Assembly: GCA_016871375.1 (NCBI GenBank)
Contig: VFYY01000018.1
Span: forward strand, 1 to 38,347
Source: Acidimicrobiia bacterium
Lineage (GTDB): Bacteria > Acidobacteriota > Vicinamibacteria > Vicinamibacterales > UBA2999
Reading direction: 5' to 3'
DNA: 38,347 bases
The notes under the pieces were generated by a model. It searched no databases. It was not told where the DNA came from and worked only from the letters and a program-made list of their open reading frames with translations. The number at the start of each line of letters is the position of its first letter. Position 1 is the first letter of the stretch. Below are positions 24,915 through 33,512 of the stretch, in pieces. Position numbers and translations under genes: made by a program.

Positions 24915-26543
24915 ATGACCAAGGAGATGATCATCTCCTCGAGCGCCCACGAAACGCGTGTCGCGATCCTCGAGGACGATCAGGTCGCCGAGATATTCAT
25001 CGAGCGCGAGCGCTCGCGCGGCGTCGTCGGCAATCTGTACAAAGGCCGGGTCTCGAAAGTGCTGCCCGGCATGCAGTCGGCGTTCGTTGACCTCGGTCTC
25101 GAGCGCGACGGCTTCCTCTACGTCACCGACGTCGTCCCCGCCTTCGAGGAACTGGACCGCTTCGAGACGGACGAAGAAGTAGAGGGTCGTGGGGCGACCC
25201 CTTCGGGTTCGCCGGGCGCGCCTGACAAGGCGCGCCCCACAGGACGAGGGGGCCGCGACCGCGACCCTTCGACAGGCTCAGGGTCGCCCCGGGCAACGTC
25301 GAGGGGCGAGAAGGGCCCCGAGCCGAAGATCGAAGAGCTCCTGAAAGCGGGGCAGGAGATCATCGTCCAGGTGGCGAAGGAGCCGCTCGGCACCAAGGGC
25401 GCCCGGCTGACCTCCCACGCCACGATGCCGGGCCGCTTCCTCGTCTTCATGCCGACGGTGGACCACGTCGGCGTCTCCCGCAAGATCGAGTCGCGCGAGG
25501 AGCGCAGCCGCCTGCGCGGCATCGTGCGCGAGTTCCGCGAGCAGCACGGGTTCACCGGCGGCGTCATCATCCGCACGGCGGCGGCCGGGCGTGCCAAGGA
25601 AGACATCGTCGCCGACCTGAGCTACTTCCATCGCGTCTGGACCGAGATCCGGCAGAAGTCGGAGACCTCGCGGGCCCCGGGCGTGGTCTACCGCGAGCAA
25701 AGCCTCGTCGCCAAGCTCCTGCGCGACCTGCTCACGGAGGACTTCACCGCCATCCGCATCGACAACGAGATCGAGTACCGCCGCATCGTCGAGCTGGTGG
25801 AGCGCATCATGCCGGCGCTGGCGGCCAAGGTGAAGCTCTACGACAAGGAGTACCCGATCTTCGAGGAGTACGGCGTCCAGGCGGAGATCGACCGCGCGCT
25901 GCGCAGCAAGGTGTGGCTGAAGTCGGGCGGCTCGATTGTCATCAACCAGACCGAGGCGCTGGTGGCGATCGACGTCAACACCGGGCGCTACGTGGGCAAG
26001 AAGACCGCGGGCCGGCTCGAGGACACGATTTTCAAGACGAACCTGGAGGCGGTCAAGGAGATCATCCGGCAGATCCGCCTGCGCGACCTCGGCGGCATCA
26101 TCGTCCTCGACTTCATCGACATGGAGGAGAAGAAGAACCGCCAGAAGGTCTTCCAGACGGTCGAGCAGGAGCTGCGGAAGGACCGCGCGCCGTCGAAGGC
26201 GCTGCAGGTGTCGGACTTCGGGCTGGTCATCATCACGCGCAAGCGCGTGAAGCAGAGCCTGGAGCGCGTGCTCACCGAGCCGTGCCCCTACTGCGCGGGC
26301 AGCTCGGTGATCAAGTCGAGCAGCACGATCTGCTACGAGATTCTCGCCGAGGTGAAGAAGATCAGCGGCGACCTCAACGGCCAGAGCCTCGTGCTGCGCG
26401 TCAACCCCGACATCGCGCGGGCGCTGCGCGACGAGGAGCGCGCGGTGTTCAAGGACCTGAAGCAGTCGCTCGGACGCGACATCGCCGTGCGTCCCGACGC
26501 GCAGCTCCATCACGAGCAGTTCGACCTGATGGCCATCGGCTAG
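24915..26543 (+). CDS. rng: Ribonuclease E/G family endoribonuclease
   Basis: A 542-residue endoribonuclease processing rRNA and mRNA. The N-terminal half has the S1 domain (GNLYKGRVSKVLPGMQSAFVDLGLERDGFLYVTDV), the 5'-sensor region, then the DNase I-like catalytic part with metal-binding Asp353 (LVAIDVNTGRYVG) and Asp399 (IIVLDFIDME), and the zinc-link CPYCAG (457-462). The length is near RNase G (about 490) plus an insert. Residues about 90-137 are an S1-domain insertion encoded by palindromic repeats (25189-25287), reading Gly/Pro/Arg/Asp-rich low-complexity sequence before KIEELLKAGQEIIVQVAKEP. Such a loop in S1 is probably tolerated. It sits downstream of rodA. ATG 24915 matches the family start. 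Confidence 0.94.
   Translation: MTKEMIISSSAHETRVAILEDDQVAEIFIERERSRGVVGNLYKGRVSKVLPGMQSAFVDLGLERDGFLYVTDVVPAFEELDRFETDEEVEGRGATPSGSPGAPDKARPTGRGGRDRDPSTGSGSPRATSRGEKGPEPKIEELLKAGQEIIVQVAKEPLGTKGARLTSHATMPGRFLVFMPTVDHVGVSRKIESREERSRLRGIVREFREQHGFTGGVIIRTAAAGRAKEDIVADLSYFHRVWTEIRQKSETSRAPGVVYREQSLVAKLLRDLLTEDFTAIRIDNEIEYRRIVELVERIMPALAAKVKLYDKEYPIFEEYGVQAEIDRALRSKVWLKSGGSIVINQTEALVAIDVNTGRYVGKKTAGRLEDTIFKTNLEAVKEIIRQIRLRDLGGIIVLDFIDMEEKKNRQKVFQTVEQELRKDRAPSKALQVSDFGLVIITRKRVKQSLERVLTEPCPYCAGSSVIKSSSTICYEILAEVKKISGDLNGQSLVLRVNPDIARALRDEERAVFKDLKQSLGRDIAVRPDAQLHHEQFDLMAIG
25189..25287. repeat. Composite palindromic insert in the RNase E/G S1 domain
   Basis: An outer GTGGGGCG (25189-25196) and CGCCCCAC (25233-25240) enclose a 9-bp hairpin (GGGCGCGCC 25214-25222 with GGCGCGCCC 25229-25237, loop TGACAA). 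A second palindrome follows: GCGACCCT (25261-25268) pairs with AGGGTCGC (25280-25287) around TCGACAGGCTC. The frame stays open across both. Confidence 0.8.
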
Positions 26544-26572
26544 GTCGTCGGTGGTAGGTCGTAGGTCGTAGC
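26541..26572. repeat. 7-bp tandem array (TAGGTCG) including the rng stop codon
   Basis: Units TAGGTCG, TCGGTGG, TAGGTCG and TAGGTCG; the first TAG is the stop of rng. The array leads directly into the promoter at 26573. Confidence 0.8.
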
Positions 26573-26602
26573 TTGACAGCGCTGTTGGCGCTGCATTACA
26601 AC
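26573..26602 (+). promoter_or_regulatory. Promoter of the first TonB-dependent receptor gene
   Basis: A perfect TTGACA (26573-26578) is followed 18 bp later by TACAAC (26597-26602), 4 of 6 matches to TATAAT. The predicted start is near 26609, leaving a leader of about 58 bases with AAGGA before ATG 26667. Confidence 0.5.
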
Positions 26603-26666
26603 CCGCTACGTCGCAACTGCCATTTCACATTCTTCGGTCCCGCGACCGAGCCAGAAGGACATTCCT

Positions 26667-29600
26667 ATGACGTTCCTGCGGAGAGTCGCGCTCTCTCTCC
26701 TCATCGTGTCGCTGCCGCCTGCCGCCCTGTTCGCGCAGGGGACGGCGCAGCTCAATGGCCGCGTCACGGACGAAAGCGGCGCGATCCTGCCCGGCGTGAC
26801 CGTCACGGCGACGCAGACGGACACCGGATTCACGCGCACGGTCGTCAGCGACGAGTCGGGCGCCTGGCTGATGCCGAACGTGCCCATCGGGCCCTATCGT
26901 CTGGAGTTCGCCCTGCAGGGGTTCCGCACCTCCGTGCAGACCGGCGTCGTGCTGCAGATCGGGGCCTCTCCCGTGTTCAACACGACGCTGGCACTGGGGA
27001 GTCTCGAAGAAACCGTGCAAGTCGAGGCCGCGACGCCGCTGGTGGACGTCCGCAGCGCCGGCATCAGCGAGGTGGTGGAGCAGGAGCGCATCGTCGAGCT
27101 GCCCCTGCAGGGGCGGCAGGTCACCGACCTGATCACGCTGGCCGGATCGGCGGTCAATACCGGCCGGGTGACGCAGCTCGGCATCGCGCAGAGCGTGGCG
27201 ATCTCGGTGGCGGGCGGCCTTCGCAACGGCGTCGGGTTCACGCTCGACGGCGCGATGCACAACAACACCTACGACAACTCGAATCTGCCGTTCCCGTTCC
27301 CGGACGCGCTGCAGGAGTTCCGCGTCGCCACCAGCGGCCTCTCGGCCGAGAACGGCATGCACTCCTCCGCCGCGGTCAACGCGGTGGTGAAGTCGGGCAC
27401 CAACGTCTTTCACGGCAATGCGTTCGAGTTCCTGCGGGACCGCCGGTTCAATGCCACCAGCGCGTTTGCGCCGATCGGGCCCGACGGCAGCAAGCTCGAC
27501 GACGGCCTGAACCGCAACCAGTACGGCGGCACGTTCGGCGGACCCGTCCTGCGGGACCGGCTCTTCTTCTTTGCCGGGTACCAGCGCACGCGCACGCGCG
27601 AGACACCGCCGGACAACCTGGCGTTCGTGCCGACGGCCCAGATGCTGGCGGGTGATTTCACGACGGCCGCCTCGCCGCTGTGCAACAGCGGCCGGCAGGT
27701 GACGCTGGCGGCGCCGTTCGTCGGCAACCGCATCGACCCCTCGCGCTTCAGCCCCGCCGCCGTTCGCATCGCGAACCACGAGCTGTTCCCGAAATCGACG
27801 CACCCCTGCGGCGAGATCCGCTACAAGCTGCCGTCGAATGTGGACGACGGGCAGCTGGTGACGCGCGTGGACTTCCAGCGCAGCGCCGAGCACACCATCT
27901 TCGGCCGGTTCATGGACACCATGGAACGCGTGCCGGGCAGCCTGGCGCGCACCGGCAACGTGCTGACGATCCAGGGAACGCCGAATATTTCCAAGCGCGC
28001 GCAGACGGCCGCCTTCGGCGATACGCGCGTGCTCGGCGCGAACACCGTGAACGCGTTCCGCGCGACGTGGGTGAACACGTCCACCAAGTCGAACCAGCCG
28101 CCGGAGACGTTCTTCGACGCGCAGTCGCTGGGGATTCCGGTGCACACGTACATCCCCGGGCTGATGGCGATGTCGGTCACCAGTGCGTTCTCCTTCGGCG
28201 GCGGGCCGTCGGTCGGCGCGGTGTCCGACAACCGGGCCTACCAGGCGCAGAACGACTTCTCGCGCGTCATGGGCCGCCATCAGACGTCGGTCGGCGTCAA
28301 CGTGTCGTACGACGAACTCGATCAGATGAACGCCGCGCTCGCCGTCGGCGACTTCATCTTCAACGGCCGCGCCACGGGACTCGGGCTCGCAGACTTCCTG
28401 ACCGGTCAGGTGTCCCAGTTCCGTCACGGCGCGCCCGGGCTGCTGGAGAACCAGCACTGGTATGTCGGGGTGTACGGCCAGGACACGTGGACGGCGACCA
28501 ACCGCCTCACGCTGAATGTCGGGCTGCGGTGGGAGCCGTACCTCGGACACTCGTTCCCGACCGGCACGGTCTCGAACTTCCTCCGCGAGAACTTCGACCG
28601 CGGCATCAAGAGCACGGTCTTCGTGAACGCGCCCGCCGGCCTCATCTATCCCGGCGACCCCGGGTTCCCGCCGGGACAGACCGGCATGAAGAAACAGTGG
28701 TGGAACCTGTCGCCGCGCGCCGGCGCCGCGTGGGACGTGCGCGGCGATGGACGCCTGGCCGTACGCGCGTCCTACGGGATCAACTATGACTTCCCGGGCG
28801 CGGTGTTCCAGAACACCGCCGTGCAGGCGGCGCCGTGGAACAACCGCATCGACCTGATCGGCAACTTCGCCTTCGACAACCCGTATCGCAGCGTGCCTGG
28901 CGGCCAGGTGCACCCGGTCACCGGCGACCCGCCGCGTACCGTCGCCTATCCGGGCCTCGGCTCGTACGCGGTGATGGATCCCGACGTCAACTCGATGCGC
29001 GTGCAGTCGTGGAACGTGACGGTCGAGCAGCAGGTCGGCGCCGTGTGGCAGGTGTCGGCGAGCTACCTCGGCAACTACATGGACCGCCTGTGGGGAACGG
29101 TGCAGCTCAATCCCGGCGTGTTCCTCGGGCTCGGCCCGTGCGCGCTGCAGGGCGTCACCTATCCCGTCTGCACCACGACCGCCAACCTCGAGGTCCGGCG
29201 GGAGTTTTCGCTGCAGAACCCGCAGGAAGGCCGGCTGCTGTCGAACGTGTCGCGCTACGACGACGTGGGGACGCAGAGCTATCACGGTCTCAAGCTGTCG
29301 TTCCGGCGGCGGTCGGCGACGGGCGTGAGCCTCAGCGGCAACTACACGCTGTCCCGCTGCCTGACCGACACGCAGGTCACCGGCAGCTTCATCCAGTTCA
29401 GCGTCGGCTACGCCGATCCCACGAACCCCGCCTACGACCGCGGCAACTGCAACCACAATCAGCGTCAGATCGGGAACATGACCGTGGGCTACCTGACGCC
29501 GCAGGTGGCCTCCCCGCTGCTCGGCGCCATCGTGTCCGAGTGGCGGGTGTCCGGCATCGTGAACGCACGGTCGGGCAGCTGGCTGACCGTGACCACCGGC

Positions 29601-29975
29601 CGCGACCCGGCGTTCACCGGCATCCCCGGACAGCGCCCGAACCAGGTGCTGGAGGACCCGTACACCGAGGGCAGGTCGCTCACCAGCTATCTCAATCGCG
29701 ACGCGTTCGTGCTGCCGGCGCCGGGTACGCTCGGCAACCACCCGAACCGGAGCATCGAGGGGCCGGGCTTCTGGACGATCGACCTGTCCCTGGCGCGGCT
29801 GCTGACGGCCGGGGCCGGGCGCACGCTGGAGCTGCGGGCCGAGGCGTTCAACCTGGTGAACAACTTCAACTGGGGCAACCCCGTGACGAACTTCGACGCG
29901 GGCACCTTCGGCCGCATCACGTCCCAGGCCGGGACGCCGCGAATCCTGCAGTTCGCGGCCAAGTACGCGTTCTGA
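26667..29975 (+). CDS. TonB-dependent receptor, Oar-like, with carboxypeptidase-regulatory-like N-terminus
   Basis: A 1102-residue outer-membrane transporter. It has a signal peptide (about 1-23, ending ALFAQG), a carboxypeptidase regulatory-like domain (about 25-105: LNGRVTDESGAILPGVTVTATQ, SGAWLMPNVPIGPYRLEF), a plug domain (about 125-235: RIVELPLQGRQVTDLITLAG, FTLDGAMHNNTYDNSN, VKSGTNVFHGNAFEFLRD) and a long beta-barrel with tyrosine-rich strands ending in LQFAAKYAF (terminal Phe). The length fits the Oar-like class common in Acidobacteriota. A TonB-box is not obvious. The substrate is unknown. It starts a module of six exported proteins and is preceded by a plausible promoter (26573-26602); AAGGA lies before the ATG. 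The DUF6152 gene begins 12 bases after its stop. Confidence 0.92.
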   Translation: MTFLRRVALSLLIVSLPPAALFAQGTAQLNGRVTDESGAILPGVTVTATQTDTGFTRTVVSDESGAWLMPNVPIGPYRLEFALQGFRTSVQTGVVLQIGASPVFNTTLALGSLEETVQVEAATPLVDVRSAGISEVVEQERIVELPLQGRQVTDLITLAGSAVNTGRVTQLGIAQSVAISVAGGLRNGVGFTLDGAMHNNTYDNSNLPFPFPDALQEFRVATSGLSAENGMHSSAAVNAVVKSGTNVFHGNAFEFLRDRRFNATSAFAPIGPDGSKLDDGLNRNQYGGTFGGPVLRDRLFFFAGYQRTRTRETPPDNLAFVPTAQMLAGDFTTAASPLCNSGRQVTLAAPFVGNRIDPSRFSPAAVRIANHELFPKSTHPCGEIRYKLPSNVDDGQLVTRVDFQRSAEHTIFGRFMDTMERVPGSLARTGNVLTIQGTPNISKRAQTAAFGDTRVLGANTVNAFRATWVNTSTKSNQPPETFFDAQSLGIPVHTYIPGLMAMSVTSAFSFGGGPSVGAVSDNRAYQAQNDFSRVMGRHQTSVGVNVSYDELDQMNAALAVGDFIFNGRATGLGLADFLTGQVSQFRHGAPGLLENQHWYVGVYGQDTWTATNRLTLNVGLRWEPYLGHSFPTGTVSNFLRENFDRGIKSTVFVNAPAGLIYPGDPGFPPGQTGMKKQWWNLSPRAGAAWDVRGDGRLAVRASYGINYDFPGAVFQNTAVQAAPWNNRIDLIGNFAFDNPYRSVPGGQVHPVTGDPPRTVAYPGLGSYAVMDPDVNSMRVQSWNVTVEQQVGAVWQVSASYLGNYMDRLWGTVQLNPGVFLGLGPCALQGVTYPVCTTTANLEVRREFSLQNPQEGRLLSNVSRYDDVGTQSYHGLKLSFRRRSATGVSLSGNYTLSRCLTDTQVTGSFIQFSVGYADPTNPAYDRGNCNHNQRQIGNMTVGYLTPQVASPLLGAIVSEWRVSGIVNARSGSWLTVTTGRDPAFTGIPGQRPNQVLEDPYTEGRSLTSYLNRDAFVLPAPGTLGNHPNRSIEGPGFWTIDLSLARLLTAGAGRTLELRAEAFNLVNNFNWGNPVTNFDAGTFGRITSQAGTPRILQFAAKYAF

Positions 29976-29987
29976 GAGGACAACCAC

Positions 29988-30398
29988 ATGCGTACCATTC
30001 ACGCACTGCTCGCCGCCGCGTCCGTCGTCGCCGCCACCCCCGTGGCGGCGCACCATTCGTGGCAGGCCGAATACGATCCGAAGAATGTCGTGCAGCTGAA
30101 GGGAACGGTCTCCAAGATCGACTGGACCAACCCTCACGTGCGCATCTATCTCGACGTCAGGGACGAGCGCGGCGCCGTCGCCACGTGGGATCTCGAGCTG
30201 CAGAGCGTGAACACGCTCGTGCGGGCCGGCTGGGATCGCAACTCGGTGAAGGTGGGCGACGTCATGACGGTCTCCGCCTGGGTGTCGCGCGACCGCCCGC
30301 GCCGCGGCAACGCGCGCGAGAACATCACGCTCGCCGACGGCCGGAAGATCTTTGCCGGCGAGCGCGACCGCGGCGCCGACGAGGAGATCAGCCGATGA
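29988..30398 (+). CDS. DUF6152-type exported protein 1
   Basis: A 136-residue periplasmic protein. The signal peptide ends ATPVAA and the mature protein would start HHSWQAEYDPKNVVQLKGTV, the conserved HH-plus-acidic opening of DUF6152. Further motifs are KIDWTNPHVRIYLDV, TWDLELQSVNTLVRAGW and VGDVMTVSAW, giving an all-beta, OB-like fold. The function is unknown. If the signal peptidase cuts right before HH, the N-terminal His could bind copper as in CopC or LPMO histidine braces; this is an inference. The stop overlaps the next ATG (ATGA at 30395), so it is coupled to the PDGRPD-type protein. A paralogue lies at 32230, with a parallel partner at 32687. Confidence 0.85.
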   Translation: MRTIHALLAAASVVAATPVAAHHSWQAEYDPKNVVQLKGTVSKIDWTNPHVRIYLDVRDERGAVATWDLELQSVNTLVRAGWDRNSVKVGDVMTVSAWVSRDRPRRGNARENITLADGRKIFAGERDRGADEEISR

Positions 30399-31093
30399 CC
30401 GCCCGGCGACTTGGCACCGCCGCGGCGCTCGTTGCGGCCCTGACCGTCGCGCTGCCGGCGCAGCAGGCGAAGCCCGCGCCGCGCCTGCCCGACGGGAGGC
30501 CGGATTTCTCCGGCGTGTGGTCGGGCGGCGGCGGCTTCAACCCGAGGAACGTCAAGCCCGGCGACACGATCGAGCTGCTGCCGGCCGCCAAGACGCTCAT
30601 GGACTCCCGGACAGGCAAGTGGGCGGAGGATCCGGAAGCGCACTGCCTGCCGACGGGCGTCCCGCGCATGGCGCCGTACCCCTGGCGCATGGTGCAGAGC
30701 GTCGACGGGAAGTACGTCTTCATCCTGTTCGAGGGCAACATCCACAGCTACCGGCAGATCTTCCTCGACGGGCGCACGCACCCGAAGGATCCCGACCCCA
30801 CGTGGTACGGCCATTCGACCGGCTGGTGGGAGGGCGACACGCTCGTGGTGGACACGATCGGCTACAACGACAAGTTCTGGTTCAGCGCCGCCGGGTGGCC
30901 GCACACCACGCAGCTCCACACCGTCGAACGGTTCACGCGAACCGACGTCAACACGCTCTCCTGGGACATCACCATCACCGACCCCGGCGCGTACGCGAAG
31001 CCGTTCACGCTGCAGACACGCGCGCGCCTGGAGCCGACGTGGGACCTGATGGAGTACATCTGCCAGGAGAACAACACCAACATCGTGCGATGA
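30395..31093 (+). CDS. Exported PDGRPDFSGVW-type protein 1
   Basis: A 232-residue exported protein of unknown function from a family widespread in Acidobacteriota. The signal peptide (about 1-23) ends near LPAQQ. Signature stretches are RLPDGRPDFSGVWSGGG, HCLPTGVPRMAPYPWRM, ILFEGNIHSYRQIFLDGR, YGHSTGWWEGDTLVVDTIGYNDKFW and HTVERFTRTDVNTLSWDITI, ending EYICQENN. Two Cys (in AHCLP and YICQE) are conserved in the paralogue at 32687 and could pair. Many Trp, His and Tyr suggest a ligand-binding beta-sandwich. Its ATG overlaps the stop of the DUF6152 gene, and its stop overlaps the ATG of the cytochrome gene at 31090. Confidence 0.85.
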   Translation: MTARRLGTAAALVAALTVALPAQQAKPAPRLPDGRPDFSGVWSGGGGFNPRNVKPGDTIELLPAAKTLMDSRTGKWAEDPEAHCLPTGVPRMAPYPWRMVQSVDGKYVFILFEGNIHSYRQIFLDGRTHPKDPDPTWYGHSTGWWEGDTLVVDTIGYNDKFWFSAAGWPHTTQLHTVERFTRTDVNTLSWDITITDPGAYAKPFTLQTRARLEPTWDLMEYICQENNTNIVR

Positions 31094-32205
31094 CACGGAG
31101 CGTGACGGCGGCCATCGTGGTGCAGGTGTGCGTCCTGACGGCGCTGTGCGTCCAGCGGACGACGGCGCAGGAGCAGATGGCCGAGCAGGTGTTCAAGAAC
31201 GTCCTCGTGCTGAAGGGCATTCCCGCCGATCAGTTCATGGACACCATGGGCATGTTCGCCTCGTCCCTGCTCTACGACTGCACCGGCTGTCACGTGGACG
31301 AGATCCTGGTGGACCGCAGCGCGTTCGCGATCGCCACGCCGCGCATTCAGCGGGCGCGGCAGATGGTGGCGATGGTGAACGCCCTCAACAAGACCTACTT
31401 TGCCGGGCAGCCGCGCGTGACCTGCTTCACCTGCCACCGCGGCAGCGGGGTGCCCGACGTGGTGCCCGACCTCGGCCTTCAGTACGGCGAGGTCTCGTTC
31501 GACAACCCGAACGCGATGCGGATCTTCCCGGAGCCCGCGCCGTCGGCCGGCCAGGTATTCGAGCGCTACCTGGCGGCGCTCGGCGGACGCGAGCGGCTGG
31601 CGGCGCTCGGCAGTGTCGTCGCCGCCGGGACCTACGTCGGCTTCAACACCAACGACCTCGAGGTGCCGATCGAAATCCATGCGCGGGCACCGGATCAACT
31701 CGCCACCGTGGTTCGACTGCCCACGGGCGATGGGGTGCGCGTGTATGACGGACGCAGTGCCTGGGCGGCGGAAGAGTGGAGACAGCTGCCCCTGATGTCG
31801 TTGACGGGAGGCAATCTCAGCGGCGCGCGCTTCGAGGCGCTGACGTGGTTCCCCGTCGGACTGGAGAAAGCGTATCCGCAGTGGCAGGTGGGCACGCGGC
31901 TCATCGACGATCGGGAGCTCGTCATTCTGCAGGGCACGAGACCGGGCGAGCTGCCCGTGAACCTCTACTTCGACGAGGGCGGCCTGCTGGTGCGGTCGAT
32001 GCGGTGGAGCAGCACGCCCGTGGGCACGGTGCCGACCCGGACCGACTACGCGGACTACCGCGACGTCGATGGCGTTAAGATACCGTTCCGTCTGGTGGTG
32101 ACGTGGACCAACGGCCGCAACACGATCGTGCTGCGCGAGGTCCGTCCGCGCGCGCCGATTCCCGCCGGACGCTTTGCGAGACCGGCGCCCTTCACGCCCC
32201 GTTAG
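31090..32205 (+). CDS. Diheme c-type cytochrome-like protein with a beta-rich C-terminal domain
   Basis: A 371-residue exported protein. The signal peptide (about 1-26) ends near TTAQ. Two heme-binding motifs, CTGCH (64-68) and CFTCH (112-116), lie in a helical N-terminal domain (FKNVLVLKGIPADQFMDTMGMFA, YDCTGCHVDE, RVTCFTCHRGS) that resembles the photosynthetic reaction-centre cytochrome family often found outside phototrophs. Residues about 155-371 form a second domain with many beta strands (YLAALGGRERLAALGSVVAAGTYVGF, VNLYFDEGGLLVRSMRW, RTDYADYRDVDGVKIPF), similar to outer-membrane lipoprotein-sorting-like folds. Electron transfer to or from a periplasmic partner is inferred from the hemes. 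It overlaps the preceding gene by four bases, and the next DUF6152 gene follows after 24 bases. Confidence 0.87.
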   Translation: MTRSVTAAIVVQVCVLTALCVQRTTAQEQMAEQVFKNVLVLKGIPADQFMDTMGMFASSLLYDCTGCHVDEILVDRSAFAIATPRIQRARQMVAMVNALNKTYFAGQPRVTCFTCHRGSGVPDVVPDLGLQYGEVSFDNPNAMRIFPEPAPSAGQVFERYLAALGGRERLAALGSVVAAGTYVGFNTNDLEVPIEIHARAPDQLATVVRLPTGDGVRVYDGRSAWAAEEWRQLPLMSLTGGNLSGARFEALTWFPVGLEKAYPQWQVGTRLIDDRELVILQGTRPGELPVNLYFDEGGLLVRSMRWSSTPVGTVPTRTDYADYRDVDGVKIPFRLVVTWTNGRNTIVLREVRPRAPIPAGRFARPAPFTPR

Positions 32206-32229
32206 AGGCACGCACACAGGAGAGAGGTC

Positions 32230-32658
32230 ATGGCACGAACTCGACTCGCGCTCGTGGCGGCAATCCTCGCCGGACTGGCCGGCCCGGCGCTCGCACACCA
32301 TGCCGTCGGCGGTGAATACGATCCCAACAAGCCCGTGGTGCTCACCGGCGCCGTGACGAGGGTCGAATGGGTGAACCCGCATGCCCGCGTCTACTTCGAC
32401 GTCACCAGCGCGGACGGCACCGTGACGAACTGGAGCGTCGAGCTTGCCGCGCGCGTCGTGCTCGAGCGCATGGGCTGGAACGGCCGCTCGCTCAGGCCCG
32501 GCGACAAGGTCACCGTCAGGGGCGACCAGGCGCGGTCCGGTGCGCCCATGCTGAACGCCCGCGCGCAGGAAACGCGCACGCTGCGCGAGAGCGGCGGCAA
32601 GCCGCAGGTCTACCCGATCACGCGCGACGACGGTACGCCTGTGCTGAACGAACGCTAG
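32230..32658 (+). CDS. DUF6152-type exported protein 2
   Basis: A 142-residue paralogue of the protein at 29988. The signal peptide MARTRLALVAAILAGLAGPALA is followed by HHAVGGEYDPNKPVVLTGAV. It also has RVEWVNPHARVYFDV, NWSVELAARVVLERMGW and RPGDKVTVRG. The HH after the signal peptide and the WVNPHARxYFDV motif are the family signature. It differs from paralogue 1 in having a longer C-terminal tail (TLRESGGKPQVYPITRDDG). A good ribosome site (GGAGAGAGG) precedes ATG 32230. The gene starts 24 bases after the cytochrome gene and lies 28 bases before the second PDGRPD-type gene, so order and pairing repeat the first unit. Confidence 0.86.
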   Translation: MARTRLALVAAILAGLAGPALAHHAVGGEYDPNKPVVLTGAVTRVEWVNPHARVYFDVTSADGTVTNWSVELAARVVLERMGWNGRSLRPGDKVTVRGDQARSGAPMLNARAQETRTLRESGGKPQVYPITRDDGTPVLNER

Positions 32659-32686
32659 GCCGGCTGCCACGAAGGGGAGGAGCGAC

Positions 32687-33448
32687 GTGAGAACCCGCCT
32701 TGTCGTCTGTACGACCGCCGTTGTGTGCCTCGCGCTGACCACGCCGTCGGCGTCCACGCAGACCGGAACGGCTCCCACCATCTCGCAGCTGCGCCGGCAG
32801 GGGCCCCCGAAGGGGCCGGTCCCGCGGCTGCCCGACGGCAGGCCCGATCTCTTCGACGTGGCATGGCTGGCCAGCGGCGGCAATTTTCGCGAGCACGACC
32901 ACCTGCTGCTGCCGCACGCGAAGGAGATCCTCGCCAAGCGCGACGTGACGCAGGATCCGCACAACTTCTGCATGCCCGACGTCGTCCCGCGCACGACGCC
33001 GTTTCCGTTCCGCTTCGCCCCGAACTACACGCACAAGGCCGCGACGCATCTTTTCATCGTCTACGAGGGGAACATTCACAGCTTCCGCCAGATCTTCATG
33101 GACGGCCGCACGCATCCGCCCGAGCTGGATCCGACGTGGTATGGGCACTCGATCGGCTGGTGGGAAGGCGACACGCTGGTGATCGACACCGTCGGGTTCA
33201 ACGACAAGGCGTGGTTCGACGGCCGCGGAACGCCGCACAGCGAGAGGCTGCACACCGTCGAGCGCTATACGCGGCTCGATCTCGGGCGCCTGCAGCTGCA
33301 GGTGACGATCGACGATCCCGGGATGTACTCGAAGCCCTTCACCGTCACCATCAACGCGACCACGACCATCGGTGACGAGGTGAAGGAATACATCTGCCAG
33401 GAGGGGAATCAGTACGGAATCGGCACGTTGACGGCGCCCAATCGATAG
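32687..33448 (+). CDS. Exported PDGRPD-type protein 2
   Basis: A 253-residue paralogue of the protein at 30395. The signal peptide is about 1-24 (GTG start at 32687, with GGAGG and GAGCGAC upstream). Shared stretches are RLPDGRPDLFDVAWLASGG, FCMPDVVPRTTPFPFRFAP, IVYEGNIHSFRQIFMDGRTHPPELDPTWYGHSIGWWEGDTL, VIDTVGFNDKAWFDGRG and HTVERYTRLDLGRLQL, and the C-terminal EYICQEGNQ. The conserved Cys positions match paralogue 1. It differs in a longer C-terminal tail (YGIGTLTAPNR). The unit DUF6152 plus PDGRPD protein therefore occurs twice, with the cytochrome between. The enzymatic activity, if any, is unknown. Confidence 0.85.
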   Translation: MRTRLVVCTTAVVCLALTTPSASTQTGTAPTISQLRRQGPPKGPVPRLPDGRPDLFDVAWLASGGNFREHDHLLLPHAKEILAKRDVTQDPHNFCMPDVVPRTTPFPFRFAPNYTHKAATHLFIVYEGNIHSFRQIFMDGRTHPPELDPTWYGHSIGWWEGDTLVIDTVGFNDKAWFDGRGTPHSERLHTVERYTRLDLGRLQLQVTIDDPGMYSKPFTVTINATTTIGDEVKEYICQEGNQYGIGTLTAPNR

Positions 33449-33466
33449 GTGTTGTACCTACAGACA

Positions 33467-33486
33467 TTACGCGAGCCGCCGCGTAA
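33467..33486. other. Hairpin upstream of the second TonB receptor gene
   Basis: TTACGCG and CGCGTAA pair around AGCCGC, in the 64-base gap between the PDGRPD gene and the receptor. No T-tract follows, so an operator or leader structure is as likely as a terminator. Confidence 0.4.
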
Positions 33487-33512
33487 CGTCCCGCCACAAC
33501 CAAGGAGGCCAC

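Noticed and set aside
26625-30137. A 1170-codon open frame on the - strand, antisense to the first TonB receptor gene
   Set aside because: Very Arg/His/Gly-rich with no recognisable domain; it is the expected antisense shadow of a GC-rich gene. The + strand protein is clearly a receptor.
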